Positions 34,691 through 45,365 of a stretch of DNA of 64,000 nucleotides are shown here, piece by piece. The translations under genes and the position numbers were made by a program. Source of the DNA: Phialocephala subalpina. Lineage: Eukaryota; Ascomycota; Leotiomycetes; Helotiales; Mollisiaceae. The stretch is from NCBI GenBank assembly GCA_900073065.1, contig FJOG01000021.1, forward strand, positions 658,550 to 722,549. Reading direction: 5' to 3'. The notes under the pieces were generated by a model. The model saw nothing but the letters and a program-made list of their open reading frames with translations, was not told where the DNA came from and did no database searches. Within the stretch, counting starts at the first letter, position 1, and every line of letters starts with the position of its first letter.

Positions 34691-35002
34691 CTGCAGGCAC
34701 TGGTTGAGTGAAATATTTGAGCTTGGCAGCATGAATGAGAACTGAAAGTACTCGAATGAAAGAGAATAATATCTTTTTATTTGCTTTACATTCAGAATGA
34801 ACAATGCAGTGGTGACAAAGGCATTAACATTATAGTAAAGGAGCGTCCCAAACTTGCAAAAATGCAAATTTCCAACCCCGATCCGATGCAACCATCCCCG
34901 GCCAATGCCCCTCCCATGCCCGAAGCGCCATTTTCAAATCAAAGCCATATCTTATATGCATAAAAAGAGAATCCTAAATCATCCGATACCCCTATCGAAG
35001 GT
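34691..35002. other. Convergent 3' flanks
   Basis: 312 bp between the NmrA-like stop and the stop of the secreted-protein gene on the other strand. Nothing assigned. Confidence 0.5.
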
Positions 35003-35644
35003 TTATGCGTGGCAAGAAACAGTCTTGATGGTCTGAGGAGGTCCCACAGCCCAGGTATTCGACTTGATCAGAACCGGAGCGGCTGGGTGATTGACGTAGA
35101 CGAAGCTGCAGTTCGTTGGAAGAGCAGCAAATGTCGACACGAGGGTAGGGAAGGAGAGAGCGTTGTCTATTCGTCATTAGCATATTTTCTCAAACAAACA
35201 ATGAGGAGCAAACATACTGGTAGCAACAACACTCCCATCAAGAGGAACATTCAAAGTATACTTCGCGCCCAAAGTTGGATCCGCCCATTCGAACTCAATG
35301 CTAATAGTCTGTGGTGGTGGTGGAGGCGAGCCACCAGTGCAAGAGATCGAGATAACTATCTGCGGGGGACCGACGACCCAGGTGTTGGTAGGTCCTTCGA
35401 CGAGAGCAGGAGGATAGCCAACGGTCTTGAGGGTGCATTGGTTCTTGACATTGATGGTGTCCGAGGAGACGCTGGAGATGGAGAGCTTGTTGTTAGTGGC
35501 CTGGCTTGAGCCGTCGAGAGGGATGGTTAGAGAATATTGAGCGCCGGCAGCGCCGTGGAAGACGATGGTGCTGGAGGCGGTGCGGGTGGCGAGGGGTGCG
35601 GCATTGATGAGAGCGAGGCATGAGGCCAAAAGTCCAAAGTAGTG
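35003..35644 (-). CDS. Secreted protein with two internal repeats; start codon missing
   Basis: Two exons: about 35644-35218 and 35166-35003 (51-bp intron). The N-terminus has a signal-peptide core (YFGLLASCLALINAAP) but no in-frame ATG: the codons before it read CTG GCT CAC, and a stop lies further upstream. The mature protein carries two repeats of about 75 residues. Repeat 1 has YSLTIPLDGSSQATNNKLS ... CTLKTV ... NTWVVGPPQ; repeat 2 has YTLNVPLDGSVVATNNALS ... CSFVYV ... NTWAVGPPQTIKTVSC. A Pro run (GGSPPPPPQ) separates them. Four to six Cys suggest disulfides. Family and function are unknown. Loss of the start, with a truncated methyltransferase on the other side of the upstream gap, suggests a rearranged junction; an unseen upstream exon is the alternative. 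Confidence 0.6.
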
Positions 35645-35935
35645 AGCCAGTACTTCGTATATGGGCCTTCTATCCGAACCCCGCAGCTAGCTGAGCCTCA
35701 CAAAGTGGTCTATAAAACACTTGAACATAAGGTGTCGTGGCATAGTTGATACAGCAAGCCAATGATAATGGAGGATCTCAAGAGCTTTGTACGTCAAACC
35801 AACGTGGAGAACCCTACGCAGACGAGCGTCTACTGGTTTATATTGCACCAGGCATATTGCTAGCTGAGGGGATATACCGTGAGTCAATTCTAAGAGATCT
35901 TCAAAACGTAGATAGCTAACTACGAGGATAGATCA
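35645..35935. other. Gap between two 5'-truncated genes
   Basis: 291 bp separating the secreted protein (minus) from the methyltransferase fragment (plus), both of which lack their starts. TAGCTGAG occurs near each end of the gap (about 35688 and 35865). No gene recognised. Confidence 0.35.
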
Positions 35936-36165
35936 TGTTCTGGCTGTCCTTGACGTCCTCTTCATCCAGCTGGAATGCTCCATATTCAATCTCTTCACCC
36001 TCCGAGAGAAGGCATGTTCACGATTCTGGCTCGCCTGTGGCGAGACTATGGCTGCTGGCACGTCTCCTGAACTCACACCTCTCCTCTCTACCCTACACGG
36101 CACCGTGCTTGACATCGGGCTGGGCAGCGGCGCACAGCTTCATCGCTATTCCACGTTGTCGTGAC
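35936..36165 (+). pseudogene. Methyltransferase fragment (METTL7-like)
   Basis: A single open reading gives a hydrophobic lead (VLAVLDVLFIQLECSIFNLF), then TLREKACSRFWLACGETMAAG and STLHGTVLDIGLGSGAQLHRY, the SAM-binding motif I of METTL7-type methyltransferases. The protein should continue with a TKIYGVEPN-type block, but only VTKSK in another frame is seen before similarity ends. It is cut at both ends, about 75 codons of an expected 280 or so. Confidence 0.6.
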
Positions 36166-36303
36166 TAAGAGCAAGGTAGTTATGCTTCTACGTCGATCGC
36201 CGAATCTGATTCTCGCGGTTGCCGGGGCGGTCGTTGGCCGTAACAAATTGAGCTTGGTCAGGTTAGAACGCCTATTACATTTCTTCAGCTTGCGCACGGA
36301 AGC

Positions 36304-37366
36304 TTACATGTCCTGATATGCATGGATCGCTTTATCCCGCAGATCCTTCCTTACTTTAGCGCAATAAATTTGGACCTCTTCAGGACTCCACTAATAAATG
36401 TTGTAAGTATAAACCTGACAGCGACAAACGGCAACTTACCCCAAGATATCTGGTGAATAGAAACACCACCCAGCCATTCATCCCATCCTCCCATGCCAGC
36501 CGATTGTATGCCCCTATTTCCTTCAATCTCTGGTCCTGAGGCCAAGGCCCAATAGGCCACTTGAATGTACGATACGTGATGTTGACGAAGCCCGCGGCTT
36601 CCATAAGCTCCTTTGTCATATCGGCGATTCGGAAAGTTTTGCCAAACTTCTCCGCAGCGTCTACGGCAAGAGGTCCCCACAACTCCATTGACGTGCCTTT
36701 GAGCGAACCATCTTCTGATCGCGGTACTACTGAAATCTCTGTCTGTTCAAACCAACCGCCAGGTTTTAGGCTGCTAATTACTTCAGAATAGAGGGTAGCA
36801 TAATCTGCTACACATCCGTAGATCGAACGGGCATAGATAAAATCGAAACTCTCCTTTGTAAATGTCCACGGCTGGCAGAAGTCATCGATTTGGAATTCGA
36901 GGTTAGGCGGGACGTCGCAGGGCTGAATAGGGGAGAGGTCTGTACCGATGACCGCCGCCGATGGGAAGTGATCTGCGAAGTCGATTGCCCAGATTCCTGT
37001 TCCGGTGCCTATATCGAGCACCCGTTGTGGATCCTTCCCAATAGGAGCGAGGAAGAGCTTCCCACCTAGCGTAAGGGTGAAGATGTGATGGAAAAGGTCG
37101 AGGTTATCCTGAGCCGGCTCGTCGTTTGGGCCCCTGTAGTTCAATTGTTGGTAAGTGGGAGTTCGTCAAAGACGTTATAAGATGGGCTAATACCAATATG
37201 TCCCGGAACGATAGGCGTGATATCTCCTCCCATTCTCATACGTGTAGTTGGTAATGGCAGAGCACAACGTACTAGTTTCTGATTGTTGGTCACCGCCGTC
37301 GCCATAGGCCGAGTCGTTATCGTCGAGAGACTCGTCCACCCGGATATGCGCATCGGTCGCGGCCAT
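36304..37366 (-). CDS. LaeA-like SAM-dependent methyltransferase
   Basis: A 317-aa methyltransferase of the large fungal family related to the secondary-metabolism regulator LaeA. Three exons: 37366-37194, 37133-36440 and 36390-36304 (introns of 60 and 49 bp). The N-terminus is acidic and disordered, then ITNYTYENGRRYHAYRSG, the family hallmark just before the catalytic fold. SAM motif I is RVLDIGTGTGIWAIDFAD; GTDLSPIQP (motif II) and LKPGGWFEQ (motif IV) follow. The C-terminus ends WSPEEVQIYCAKVRKDLRD and IHAYQDM, a little shorter than relatives, which normally end with a VVYGRKP-like strand. A further 3' exon beyond 36304 is possible but not supported. Substrate unknown; there is no biosynthetic core enzyme nearby, so a LaeA role should not be assumed. 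Confidence 0.88.
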
Positions 37367-37825
37367 GGGAAAAGGCTGCTCCAGTTGCAGGTAAGGTATT
37401 GACAGAAGAGAGGAGGCTAATTTTTATGACTTAGAATCAAAATACTGTGTAAAGCGTCATTTGGGGGATGGTTGTTGAATGGGAAATCTCGCCAAGAGAT
37501 AAGTGGACGGCTGTGGCTTAAGTATGGTGCATTAAGGTTTTGCTTATCTATCCGGGGAGGAAAATAGTAGTGGTTCGCAGCTCCTGCCTTCCATGACCTT
37601 GACCATCCGTTGCAGCGTCGGAGCGCATTCCATTCTCGGGCCGCCTTCTAAAAGTTTATTTAATTAGGTGAAAGTACAGTACCATATAGGTTAGGATTGT
37701 CGCGTCTCCTCCTGCTGAAAGCTTGCTCCTGTTTTTTTGCCGTTCTGCGTTTTCTCAGACGTCGTTCCTCTTTCCCTTTCTCCTATCTCTCCCACAGAAT
37801 TGTGTTTTCACACAGTAACGTTATA
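37367..37825. promoter_or_regulatory. Shared divergent upstream region (LaeA-like / NCS1 transporter)
   Basis: 459 bp between opposed start codons. The frame of the transporter is open back to 37697 but has no earlier ATG. No specific site assigned. Confidence 0.45.
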
Positions 37826-39567
37826 ATGTCTGATTTTGTCCACGGCGATCAGGCCGATGTGAAGCATCATCACGATGTCACTCGCCCTTCCGAAAATGAC
37901 CTCGGGTCCGGTACTCCTCCCGCCGATCCGGAGAAAGGTGTCGTCCTCGAAACCTCGGAAGAAGAGGTGATTCGCGCACGCGAGCTCCAGCAGCGAATGG
38001 GTTTTCTACGAACATTGCGCAATGGCGAGGAATGGCTTGATAGGAAAATGGGTATTGAGACACAGGGTATTGATCGCATTCACGAGGAGGACAAGAGACC
38101 TCCGTCTATCATTAATGTGTTCTTTCTGTGGTGGTCGCTCAATTGCCACGTTGGTGCTTTACCACTTGGTGTTCTCGGCCCGGAATTTGGTCTATCTCTG
38201 AATCAATCTGTTGCTGCCATTGTCGTTGGCATCATGCTTGGTTCTCTCTGCACTGCTTTTTGCGGTACGCTTGGCCCTAAGGTAAAATACCCAAACCCCA
38301 CAATTCCCTGGAAAGCGTTCAAACTGACCATCTCCAAGCTTGGTCTCCGTGCGATTGCTACTTCTCGATACTCCTTCGGTTTTTACGGCGCAAAGCTCTG
38401 CTCTGTCCTCAACGTCATAATTGGTGGTGGTTTCGCCGTTGTGAACGTCGTCGTCGTTGGCCAAATTCTCGCTGCCGTCTCTGACTATACAATGTCAGTT
38501 GCGGTTGGTTGCGTGATTATAGCAATACTCAGCTATGTGATCTCCATCTTTGGATTCGCAATTATCCACACCTACGAGAAATACTCTTGGATCGGAACCT
38601 TCATCATTCTGTGTGTTCTCATCGGTGAACTAGCCCCCAAAGTAGACCCTAGTATCCCCGGTGAAGATTTCGGATTAGCCTTCTCTGGCTCCTTCCTCAG
38701 TTTCATGGCCATCAATTTCTCTAACGCCTCTGGATGGTGTTCCATCGCATCAGACTACTACTGCAATTACCCCGCCAAAACCAAGGCATGGAAGATCTTT
38801 CTTTTGACCTTCTTTGGCATTTCTATCCCTACCATCTTCGTTACCGTCATCGGGGCATGCCTCGGAAACGCCGCTGTGTCCTCGCAAGTAAATCCTGTTC
38901 TTACCGCCGCATACGATGACCACGGACTCGGCGGCCTACTTAGAGAATCCTTCCATTCGATCCGCTTCTCCAAATTCTGCCTCGTGCTCCTTGTTTTCTC
39001 CGTCATCGGCAACAACGTCGCAATCAATTACTCCTCCGGCCTCAGTATGCAGCTCCTTGGCCACTACTTCCACGCCATTCCTCGATTTATCTGGTCGCTT
39101 GTCAACGCGGTGGTCATTGCCGTCCTCGCTATTGCCGGTCGACAGCATCTGTCGACAATCGTTAGCAATTTCGTCTCCTTACTAGGATACTGGACTGTGT
39201 CTTTCACCATCATCTTGCTGATCGAGGACCAGTGGTTCCGTAGACGCGAGGGCTACAACTTGAATGCTTGGGATGTGCCGCAGAAGTTGCCATGGGGTGT
39301 GGCTGCCGTTCTGGCGCTGTTGACTGGGTATTTAGCCGGTGGCGTTACGGGTATGGCGCAGACGTGGTATATTGGTAAGCCCCTCCACTCATGATTCCGA
39401 ACCAGAAACTGGAAACAATGCGCAATACTGATAAGTGTAAAATAGGCCCTATTGCAGCTAAATTCGGCGGCTTCGGCGGTGATGTCGGTATTTATCTCTC
39501 TCTTGTCTTCACGCTCATCGTGTACCCACCAGCACGATGGTATGAGCGAAAGCGTACTGGGAAATAG
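37826..39567 (+). CDS. NCS1 nucleobase:cation symporter (purine-cytosine permease-like)
   Basis: A plasma-membrane transporter of the Fcy2/FcyB type, taking up cytosine and purines with protons. Three exons: 37826-38281, 38339-39374 and 39446-39567, giving 537 aa with about 12 membrane segments. The first intron is 57 bp, in frame and free of stops, but it must be removed because FCGTLGPK joins directly to LGLRAIATSRYSFGFYG in the family. Other hallmarks are SIINVFFLWWSLNCHVGALPLGVLGP, GGFAVVNVVVVGQILAAVSDYTM, SYVISIFGFAIIHTYEKYSW and NFSNASGWCSIASDYYCNYP. The cytosolic N-terminus is acidic with lysines. The gene is intact. It lies near an amidohydrolase only at 26 kb distance, so no operon-like link is claimed. 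Confidence 0.93.
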
Positions 39568-40904
39568 AGCGTGTTCGCTCCCTCACTTGGTGTATGTATG
39601 TGTTATAGAATCTCATGCATATGAAAAGGTAGTGGGGCATTCAGATGTTACCAGATGTACACCAACAAGCAATTTCCCGGGAACATGTTTGCTGTATCTG
39701 ACATGTTCATGTATGCACAATTTTATACATCGTAATATTGAACAGCTGCAGCGGTCGTCTCCACACCGGCCAGGTCACTGGATGGGCTTTGCATAACAGG
39801 ATGACGGGAACCCTTTTATGCCCTCTCTAAACACATTGCTCAATGGATGCTCAGCTGGCCAAAAGTTTGTGTGGATGAACACGATGTCAGTCTTACGATC
39901 ACGAGACTAGCTGCGACGAATCGCTTGATTGTCACTCCACAAATCTCTCACTGAGAACGTCTTTGACAAAAGCTATGGAACACAAAGTATTACTGTTTAT
40001 CATAGGAATATACAGCTTGTAAAGCCAAGGACCGAACACTCGCATCAGGAAGGAAGTAATGCACGTGACCGATGAACTTGACAAGACCCAAGACCGTGAA
40101 TGTAAGTCCACGCGCACCATTAAAGGACTTGTCGGACCATACACATAGATCCACCTCGGCCCTCATTGGTTGAGCACTTCAAGCAAGGCTGAGCGAATAC
40201 ATAGCTCAGGCACATGTTTTGCGGTGAACAGAGAAGGATTTCTGTGCAGTCTGCGCTGGCAGAATCCAGCCCAATGTGAATGCTCATATTCTGCGTGGTT
40301 TGAAGGATCTCGGGTGGAGATTGAACAGGCTCAAAAGTTGCGTGTTATGGTGAGAGATGAAGAAAAAGGAGAGTTAGGGAAGTCCTGCAGTAACCAATTT
40401 TAGCGCCAAGGCTAGGCTAATTTCAGCAAGCGAGCCCCTGAACATCCCTCCATTTCTCAACGCCGTTTCTTCGGATCGTGAAGGTTGTTATTGCCCAGGA
40501 CTTAAAATAGGATCGAGCATTACAGAACTGACTCGAGCGTCTCGATAATGTGTAACAAGTGTCCTACCTGACGATCTCGACGAACCATTCTGTCCCGGCA
40601 TTGTGAATGGAACAATCCCCCCATGCGAATTGGAAACCGGTTGAGCTTCAGCAAGCGCATGAGCCCTTGTAGAACTCCACATTGAGATGGCATTCTGTGG
40701 GGGTTAGATCGAGGTATGCATTCATTGGTTTAATTTTTCGTGCTGAGTAATGAGGGGTTTGATACGATGGCGCCTAGACGCTCAACTGCAGTGAAAGTTC
40801 ATTCTGTTCTCGTAGACAACTTTGTACTTTACCTTTGCTCACATATCTGTTGTTACTTCTTTTGTATTTTATACACCTCTACTTGATATAAAATTGCTCC
40901 AGAT
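39568..40904. other. Intergenic, no feature assigned
   Basis: 1.3 kb after the transporter. Short ORFs (for example 40170-40403) match nothing I recognise. Confidence 0.45.
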
Positions 40905-43205
40905 GCTATTGTGCGAAGTGTGTTCAAACATCGACATCAGAAGCCTCGTCGCCTCCGCCCACGCAAGACACAAAAGCTCAAACATCTACGATGGTCACGA
41001 AGAATTATCAGAGAATATTGTCCCATACAATCACTACTCCAGTCTGATCCAAGTTCGAGATCACGCCAAAAAAAAAAAAAAAGTGAGTTCTGCGCGCTGA
41101 TATGGAGAAAAGAAGAAGGAAGATTGAATTCGGAAGACCCTGACAACATGCTGCAACGCGATAAACCTGCTTTTGTATACGTGCTCAATTATGGCGATCT
41201 TCGTTGGCCGGAGAAACATCAATGCAGGCTGTATTTTGGAATTGGAGAGATGAAAGTGGATTATGAGTTTCAGATGTTCACGAACTTGTTGACAGGTAAG
41301 ACAAGTACTTGTCGTCCCAGAAGAAAAAAGCTGATGGTACCACGCTGAGAAGACGATCCCATTGCAAGCATACTCCTCAAGCTGCTACCTAGCAATTCGG
41401 GGTCATCGAAATATTTAGCGACAGCTAAGGAATAGCTAACGACTTGTGAAGTCGAGCATACAGACTACCAGCGCCCCAACGAAGGCCACTTCCCACTTCC
41501 GACTCAGGTTCTGCACGTGGGCAATGATGGAGCTGATCCATCATTGTACGAAAGTAATGGTGACGTAGGGCGCTGGGCCACTCTGAGCTACTGTTGGGGA
41601 AAGGATGCGAATCTTGTCCTAAACAAGACCACGTACTCTGATCTGCTGAAAGGGATGCGCCCGGAAAGCTTTCCTTTCACGATTCGCGATGCTATAATTA
41701 CAACACGAGCACTAGGTATCCAGTATCTGTGGGTGGATGCTTTGTGTACAAAGCAGGATTCGAAAAGCGATTGGGAAGCTGAGGCACCGAAAATGTCGCG
41801 GATCTATACCAATGCTGCGGTGATGATTGTGAACGCATCGCAAGGGTCTGCAAACTCGGGGATTTTCCGTGATCGCGATGGTCATGGAAATGGAACTTAG
41901 GAGTCAGCGGCTTGCAGCTTGCCTTGGAGAGGCGGTAGCAAAGACGCGGATTCTCATGAAGGCTTCTCAACCGGAGGTGTGCATCTCGCACAAGGGTCTG
42001 TACGCCCGTCAGGATGGGCTGGCCCTGGTCCGGACAATTGTGTCTGGGCGTCTCGAGGTTGGACTCTACAAGAAGATCTCTTATCTTGGGGAGCTTGACT
42101 TTTATGCCAGATGAGCTATTGTGTAGTTGCCCCTTAGTGCAAGTTGGGAGTCTGGTCAACCTCGAGCAGCGACGGTAGACTTTTCGCGGAACTACGAGAC
42201 CTAAGCTGTGCAGCGGGTAAGACCTAATTTAGGGCATTTCCATATGCCCCAAACCGAGAAGTCGCTTCCGGGTTTCCGCACGTTTAGCACGTCAGAAATA
42301 TATCCTGCATGGTACTCAATGATAGAAAACTACTCGAAGCGCAGATTGTCCAACAACAACGACAAAATTATGGCGATCGCCGGACTTGCGAAGGATGTTC
42401 AGGTATTTGTCACTGACAAGTATTGCGTGGGGCTCTGGGAGAACGATCCCATCGCTGGTCTTATGTGGACTTGGGAATCAGAACTCTGGTCAGATTACGA
42501 GAACTGGGGCAAGCTGTTTGCCAACTCGAATCAAGGCTTGCCCTCTTGGGGCTGGGCAAGCATTAACAATGAAGTCGACTGGCGCTTCAAGAGAGTAATT
42601 GCTGGAGACACAAGACAAGGATGGATTACTATGCAGCGGAAGATGACAGAGCAATGGATTGAGCTGGCTAAGATCGAAGAGGTGAAAATAGAACATGGCT
42701 TGAACCATCATTACGGTTCCGTAGATAGCTGTGAGCTTGTGATGACGGCACCAACTTACAGCTTGCCCTTGGTCCATGAAGAGAGCAACCAGACTTGGCC
42801 GGAGTTCCATACTCTATTGATTGAGCAAATCAAAGCAGACCGTGAATTTCAGAAACGGCATCAGGAGCATTTAAACCAGCCCTTATTGGTCCAGCAACTT
42901 GCGAGGATTGATAATGAAGATACTAGGGTGGACGAAGGTGTTGCCTTCACTGACTTTGTTCCAGCGAGAAACTGGGCGCTTCTTGTGCTAGAGACTGTTG
43001 AGAATCGAGAAATTGTGTCATGCTCGTTGAGCCAGGAGCCACTCCATCGAAGAGTTTGTTTGCTCTTCTGTGGCGATGTTATCAGGGAGACGGAATTGAT
43101 AGAGCATCTCGAATGGCCAATGATGACGGTGAGCATAATCTGAGGTTAGAGATTTTGGGTCTAACAGGTAGGGAAATCGAGGCTGGAAGGGATTGCAATG
43201 GTGGG
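40905..43205 (+). pseudogene. HET-domain protein relic B
   Basis: Nearly full-length but degenerate plus-strand HET gene. The N-terminal zinc-knuckle-like start reads LLCEVCSNIDIRSL (about 40903-40945). A run of 14 A (about 41070-41083) shifts the frame before EFCALIW. QRPNEGHFPLPTQVLHVGNDG leads into the HET core: WATLSYCWGKDANLVL (about 41572-41620), TIRDAIITTRALGIQYLWVDALC (about 41680-41745), IYTNAAVMIVNAS (about 41800-41840). Frames then change several times through the FMPDELLCSC block (about 42098-42128). A long C-terminal frame (42208-43143) holds NDKIMAIAGLAKDVQ, YCVGLWENDPIAGLMW and LPSWGWASINN. Stops (for example near 41428) and frameshifts make it non-functional. Confidence 0.88.
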
Positions 43206-43332
43206 TGAACATCCAGAGACAAATTGAAAACAAGATGAGCCATGCTTGAAGGTTTAAAGCCGATATTATATACGTCCATCCATATGGTCTCTATATATTC
43301 CACTTGGTCGGTATGCCGGCAATTGGGACGGT

Positions 43333-44007
43333 TCACAGCTTGTGAGCACCAGCAGCCTTCGCAGCCCTCGCAACCCTCGCAGCCCTCGCAGCTTTCGCAG
43401 CTTTCGCAACCCTTGCAGCCCTTGCAGCTTTCGCAGCTTTCGCAGCCTTCGCAGCCTTCGCAGCCCTCTCCCCGTCAACGAGTACACACCATCCATCGTG
43501 CGCCGCAGATCCAGCATGGCCCCCAACGGCAGTCTTGAACTCTTTCCGAGCATACTCGATGACCTCTTCGTCGAAGCTACCAGGCTGGAACCAGACACCC
43601 TGTATGCCCAACTCCTTCGCCTCCTTTAGAACCTTCAACGTCCGGTCTGGAGGCGTCACAAAGGACACCGATGTCTGGGAGGGATGTGGCAGAGCGGAGA
43701 GACCCGGAATAGTGGGGTAGGCTTGGGGCTCATTCTTGGAGTTTGTTGTTTCGACATGGGGACTGCCTGGATTGACGGGCGTTACGGGAAGGTTGTGGCG
43801 TGTGTACCAGGTGAATACTGTTCACAGATCTTGTGTTAGCTGTGTTCTGTGTTTGAAATCGCTAACAGGGGAAGAATTGGTGAAGGTGTTACTGGTATGT
43901 CCGAACTTCTTGGTATCGTTGGAGGCGCCTACCACGGCGAAGTAGGGAGCATTGAAAAATGCCGTAGCGTTCTTTCGGGCTGTACCTGCGGCAGATCCTG
44001 CAGCCAT
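43333..44007 (-). CDS. CoA-binding (Rossmann) domain protein with Ala/Lys repeat tail
   Basis: A 199-aa protein of the CoA_binding_2/YccU type. Two exons: 44007-43893 and 43817-43333, with a 75-bp intron. The nucleotide-binding start is FFNAPYFAVVGASNDTKKFGH, then FTWYTRHNLPVTPVNPG, SVSFVTPPDRTLKVLKEAKELG, GVWFQPGSFDEEVIEYAR and DGWCVLVDGERA. Relatives finish soon after this with a short helix ending AAGKL. Here about 40 residues of AAKAAKAAR-type sequence, encoded by 9-bp units, are inserted before a final AAGAHKL. The fold itself is intact. Biochemical function of the family in fungi is not established; binding of CoA or acyl-CoA is the family expectation. Confidence 0.85.
43340..43470 (-). 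repeat. Coding minisatellite, 9-bp units (Ala-Lys/Arg-Ala)
   Basis: About 14 imperfect copies of GCAGCCTTC / GCAGCCCTC / GCAGCTTTC (plus-strand view) in tandem, in frame with the CoA-binding protein. Variants differ at the codon giving Lys (CTT/TTC side) or Arg/Val. Both strands are open here, which explains several shadow ORFs. Confidence 0.9.
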
Positions 44008-44444
44008 TTTGAATATCTGATTTCAAACAGGTAATATATACAATAAGATGTGAAGCATGACTGCTTGATATATAGGAAAGCACGAAGACATGATGACAAT
44101 TGCGAAATGGACTCCGGTCACGTGTAATGGTGGGACCTCGGAATTTAAGGTTAATGCTTGTTGTGATGGGACACGTCCCATGCACTGCCGAAGGCGGCGA
44201 GCGGCGAGCAGGGGGTTTCACTCCCCGCACTCCCACCCATTTCGTTGCCTTGATTCCCAGGCTTGAGATTCCCAGAAGTCGTTAATGCATCACGTGCAAA
44301 ACATCTTACATCTCTTCCCCTCCTACGAAGGACAAGGCTTATAGCGGTTCCCGCTATGCACTGCTTTTAACCATCTGTAGTTAACAAGACTGCAGCCTCT
44401 CTGTTTTTAGTTAGAGTATCACGTGCAAAAACATATCACTCTGT
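44008..44444. other. Upstream region of the CoA-binding gene
   Basis: 437 bp. ATCACGTGCAAAA occurs twice, at about 44288 and 44418. Nothing else assigned. Confidence 0.45.
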
Positions 44445-44621
44445 AATATTTTTGGAGTCGATTAAAATGGCGACAGGCCATAAGGCATTCACACAAGTGC
44501 AGCCAAATCTATGAACGCCGCTTTATCTCGTTTAAATAATTGACTTAGTAAACGTAACCATATTAATACAAAGTGTAACTACTACGTAATTAATTTATAA
44601 CCTTTTGTAATTTTAAATACT

Positions 44622-44718
44622 AAAATGCCATCGCTTCGTTCCTCGTTCAAGTGGGGCCTAGCGTAACTCGTATCTCGTAAACGCGCCCCACTTTTCCTCG
44701 TCTCTATACTTTGGCATT
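44622..44718. repeat. Short inverted repeat, potential hairpin
   Basis: AAAATGCCA at 44622-44630 pairs with TGGCATTTT at the right end, and AAGTGGGGC near 44650 pairs with GCCCCACTT near 44685. The spacer is GC-rich relative to the surrounding DNA. Confidence 0.55.
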
Positions 44719-44904
44719 TTGCTCCGCAGGCTTTGCAGGGGCGCTTCTGCGGGGGGCTACTTTTTCTCTATTTAATGATATACTTTTTAAGTTATAAGCT
44801 CTTAAATTGCGTCTTTTATAAAGGTTTAAAGTTATAGTAATATTAGTTGATACTTTCGAAGTAATTCGCTTGGAAAAACGTTTTACCGCTCCGACGGGTC
44901 TCAC

Positions 44905-45365
44905 TGAAATACTAATCGCATTGAGCTTTTGACTTTATAAGCCCGCATCGTATTTATTCCCTTATAGAATTTTATAATAAGTTTATATATAGAAAGCCAA
45001 AATTAAACAAAAAATTTGCGTAATTGAAATCGAATAAATCTGCCTATTAGTTTATATTTTATTAAGAATAAAAGCTAGAAAGCTAATGCGATTAATTCTT
45101 TTGAGGTAGATTCTGCCGAGCGGTAGCTCTTTTTGGCTTACCGCCCGACAGAATCTGCCTCGCAGAAAATCAATCGATCATATCGACTCTAACTTTGATT
45201 ACAAATATCAAAAGAACTAAAAGAGGGATCAATTTAAGTTTAATTACAAAAATACTCTATTAATTAAAGGCTTTTTATATATAAACTTATTATAAAATTC
45301 TATAAGAGAATAAATACGATGCGGGCTCGTAGAATAAAACTCAAAATGTTAATATTTTGGTGTTC
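44905..45365. repeat. Inner palindrome of the inverted-repeat element
   Basis: 44941-45000 is the reverse complement of 45271-45330 with about four mismatches in 60 bp. The centre (45103-45162) is itself a hairpin whose arms carry GAGGTAGATTCTGCC and GACAGAATCTGCCTC. Outward pairing continues more weakly to the CACTGAAATA and TATTTTGGTG ends. Confidence 0.8.

Noticed and set aside
12540..39567. A secondary-metabolite gene cluster (TF, O-methyltransferase, LaeA-like, NCS1)
   Set aside because: There is no polyketide, peptide or terpene core enzyme, the genes are separated by HET genes and relics, and the O-methyltransferase is dead.
43340..43470. CRISPR-like regular repeat
   Set aside because: Units are 9 bp, contiguous and in frame with a conserved protein: a coding minisatellite in a eukaryote.
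44704..44904. 66-codon minus-strand ORF within the palindromic element
   Set aside because: It matches nothing and lies in repeat DNA; chance ORF.
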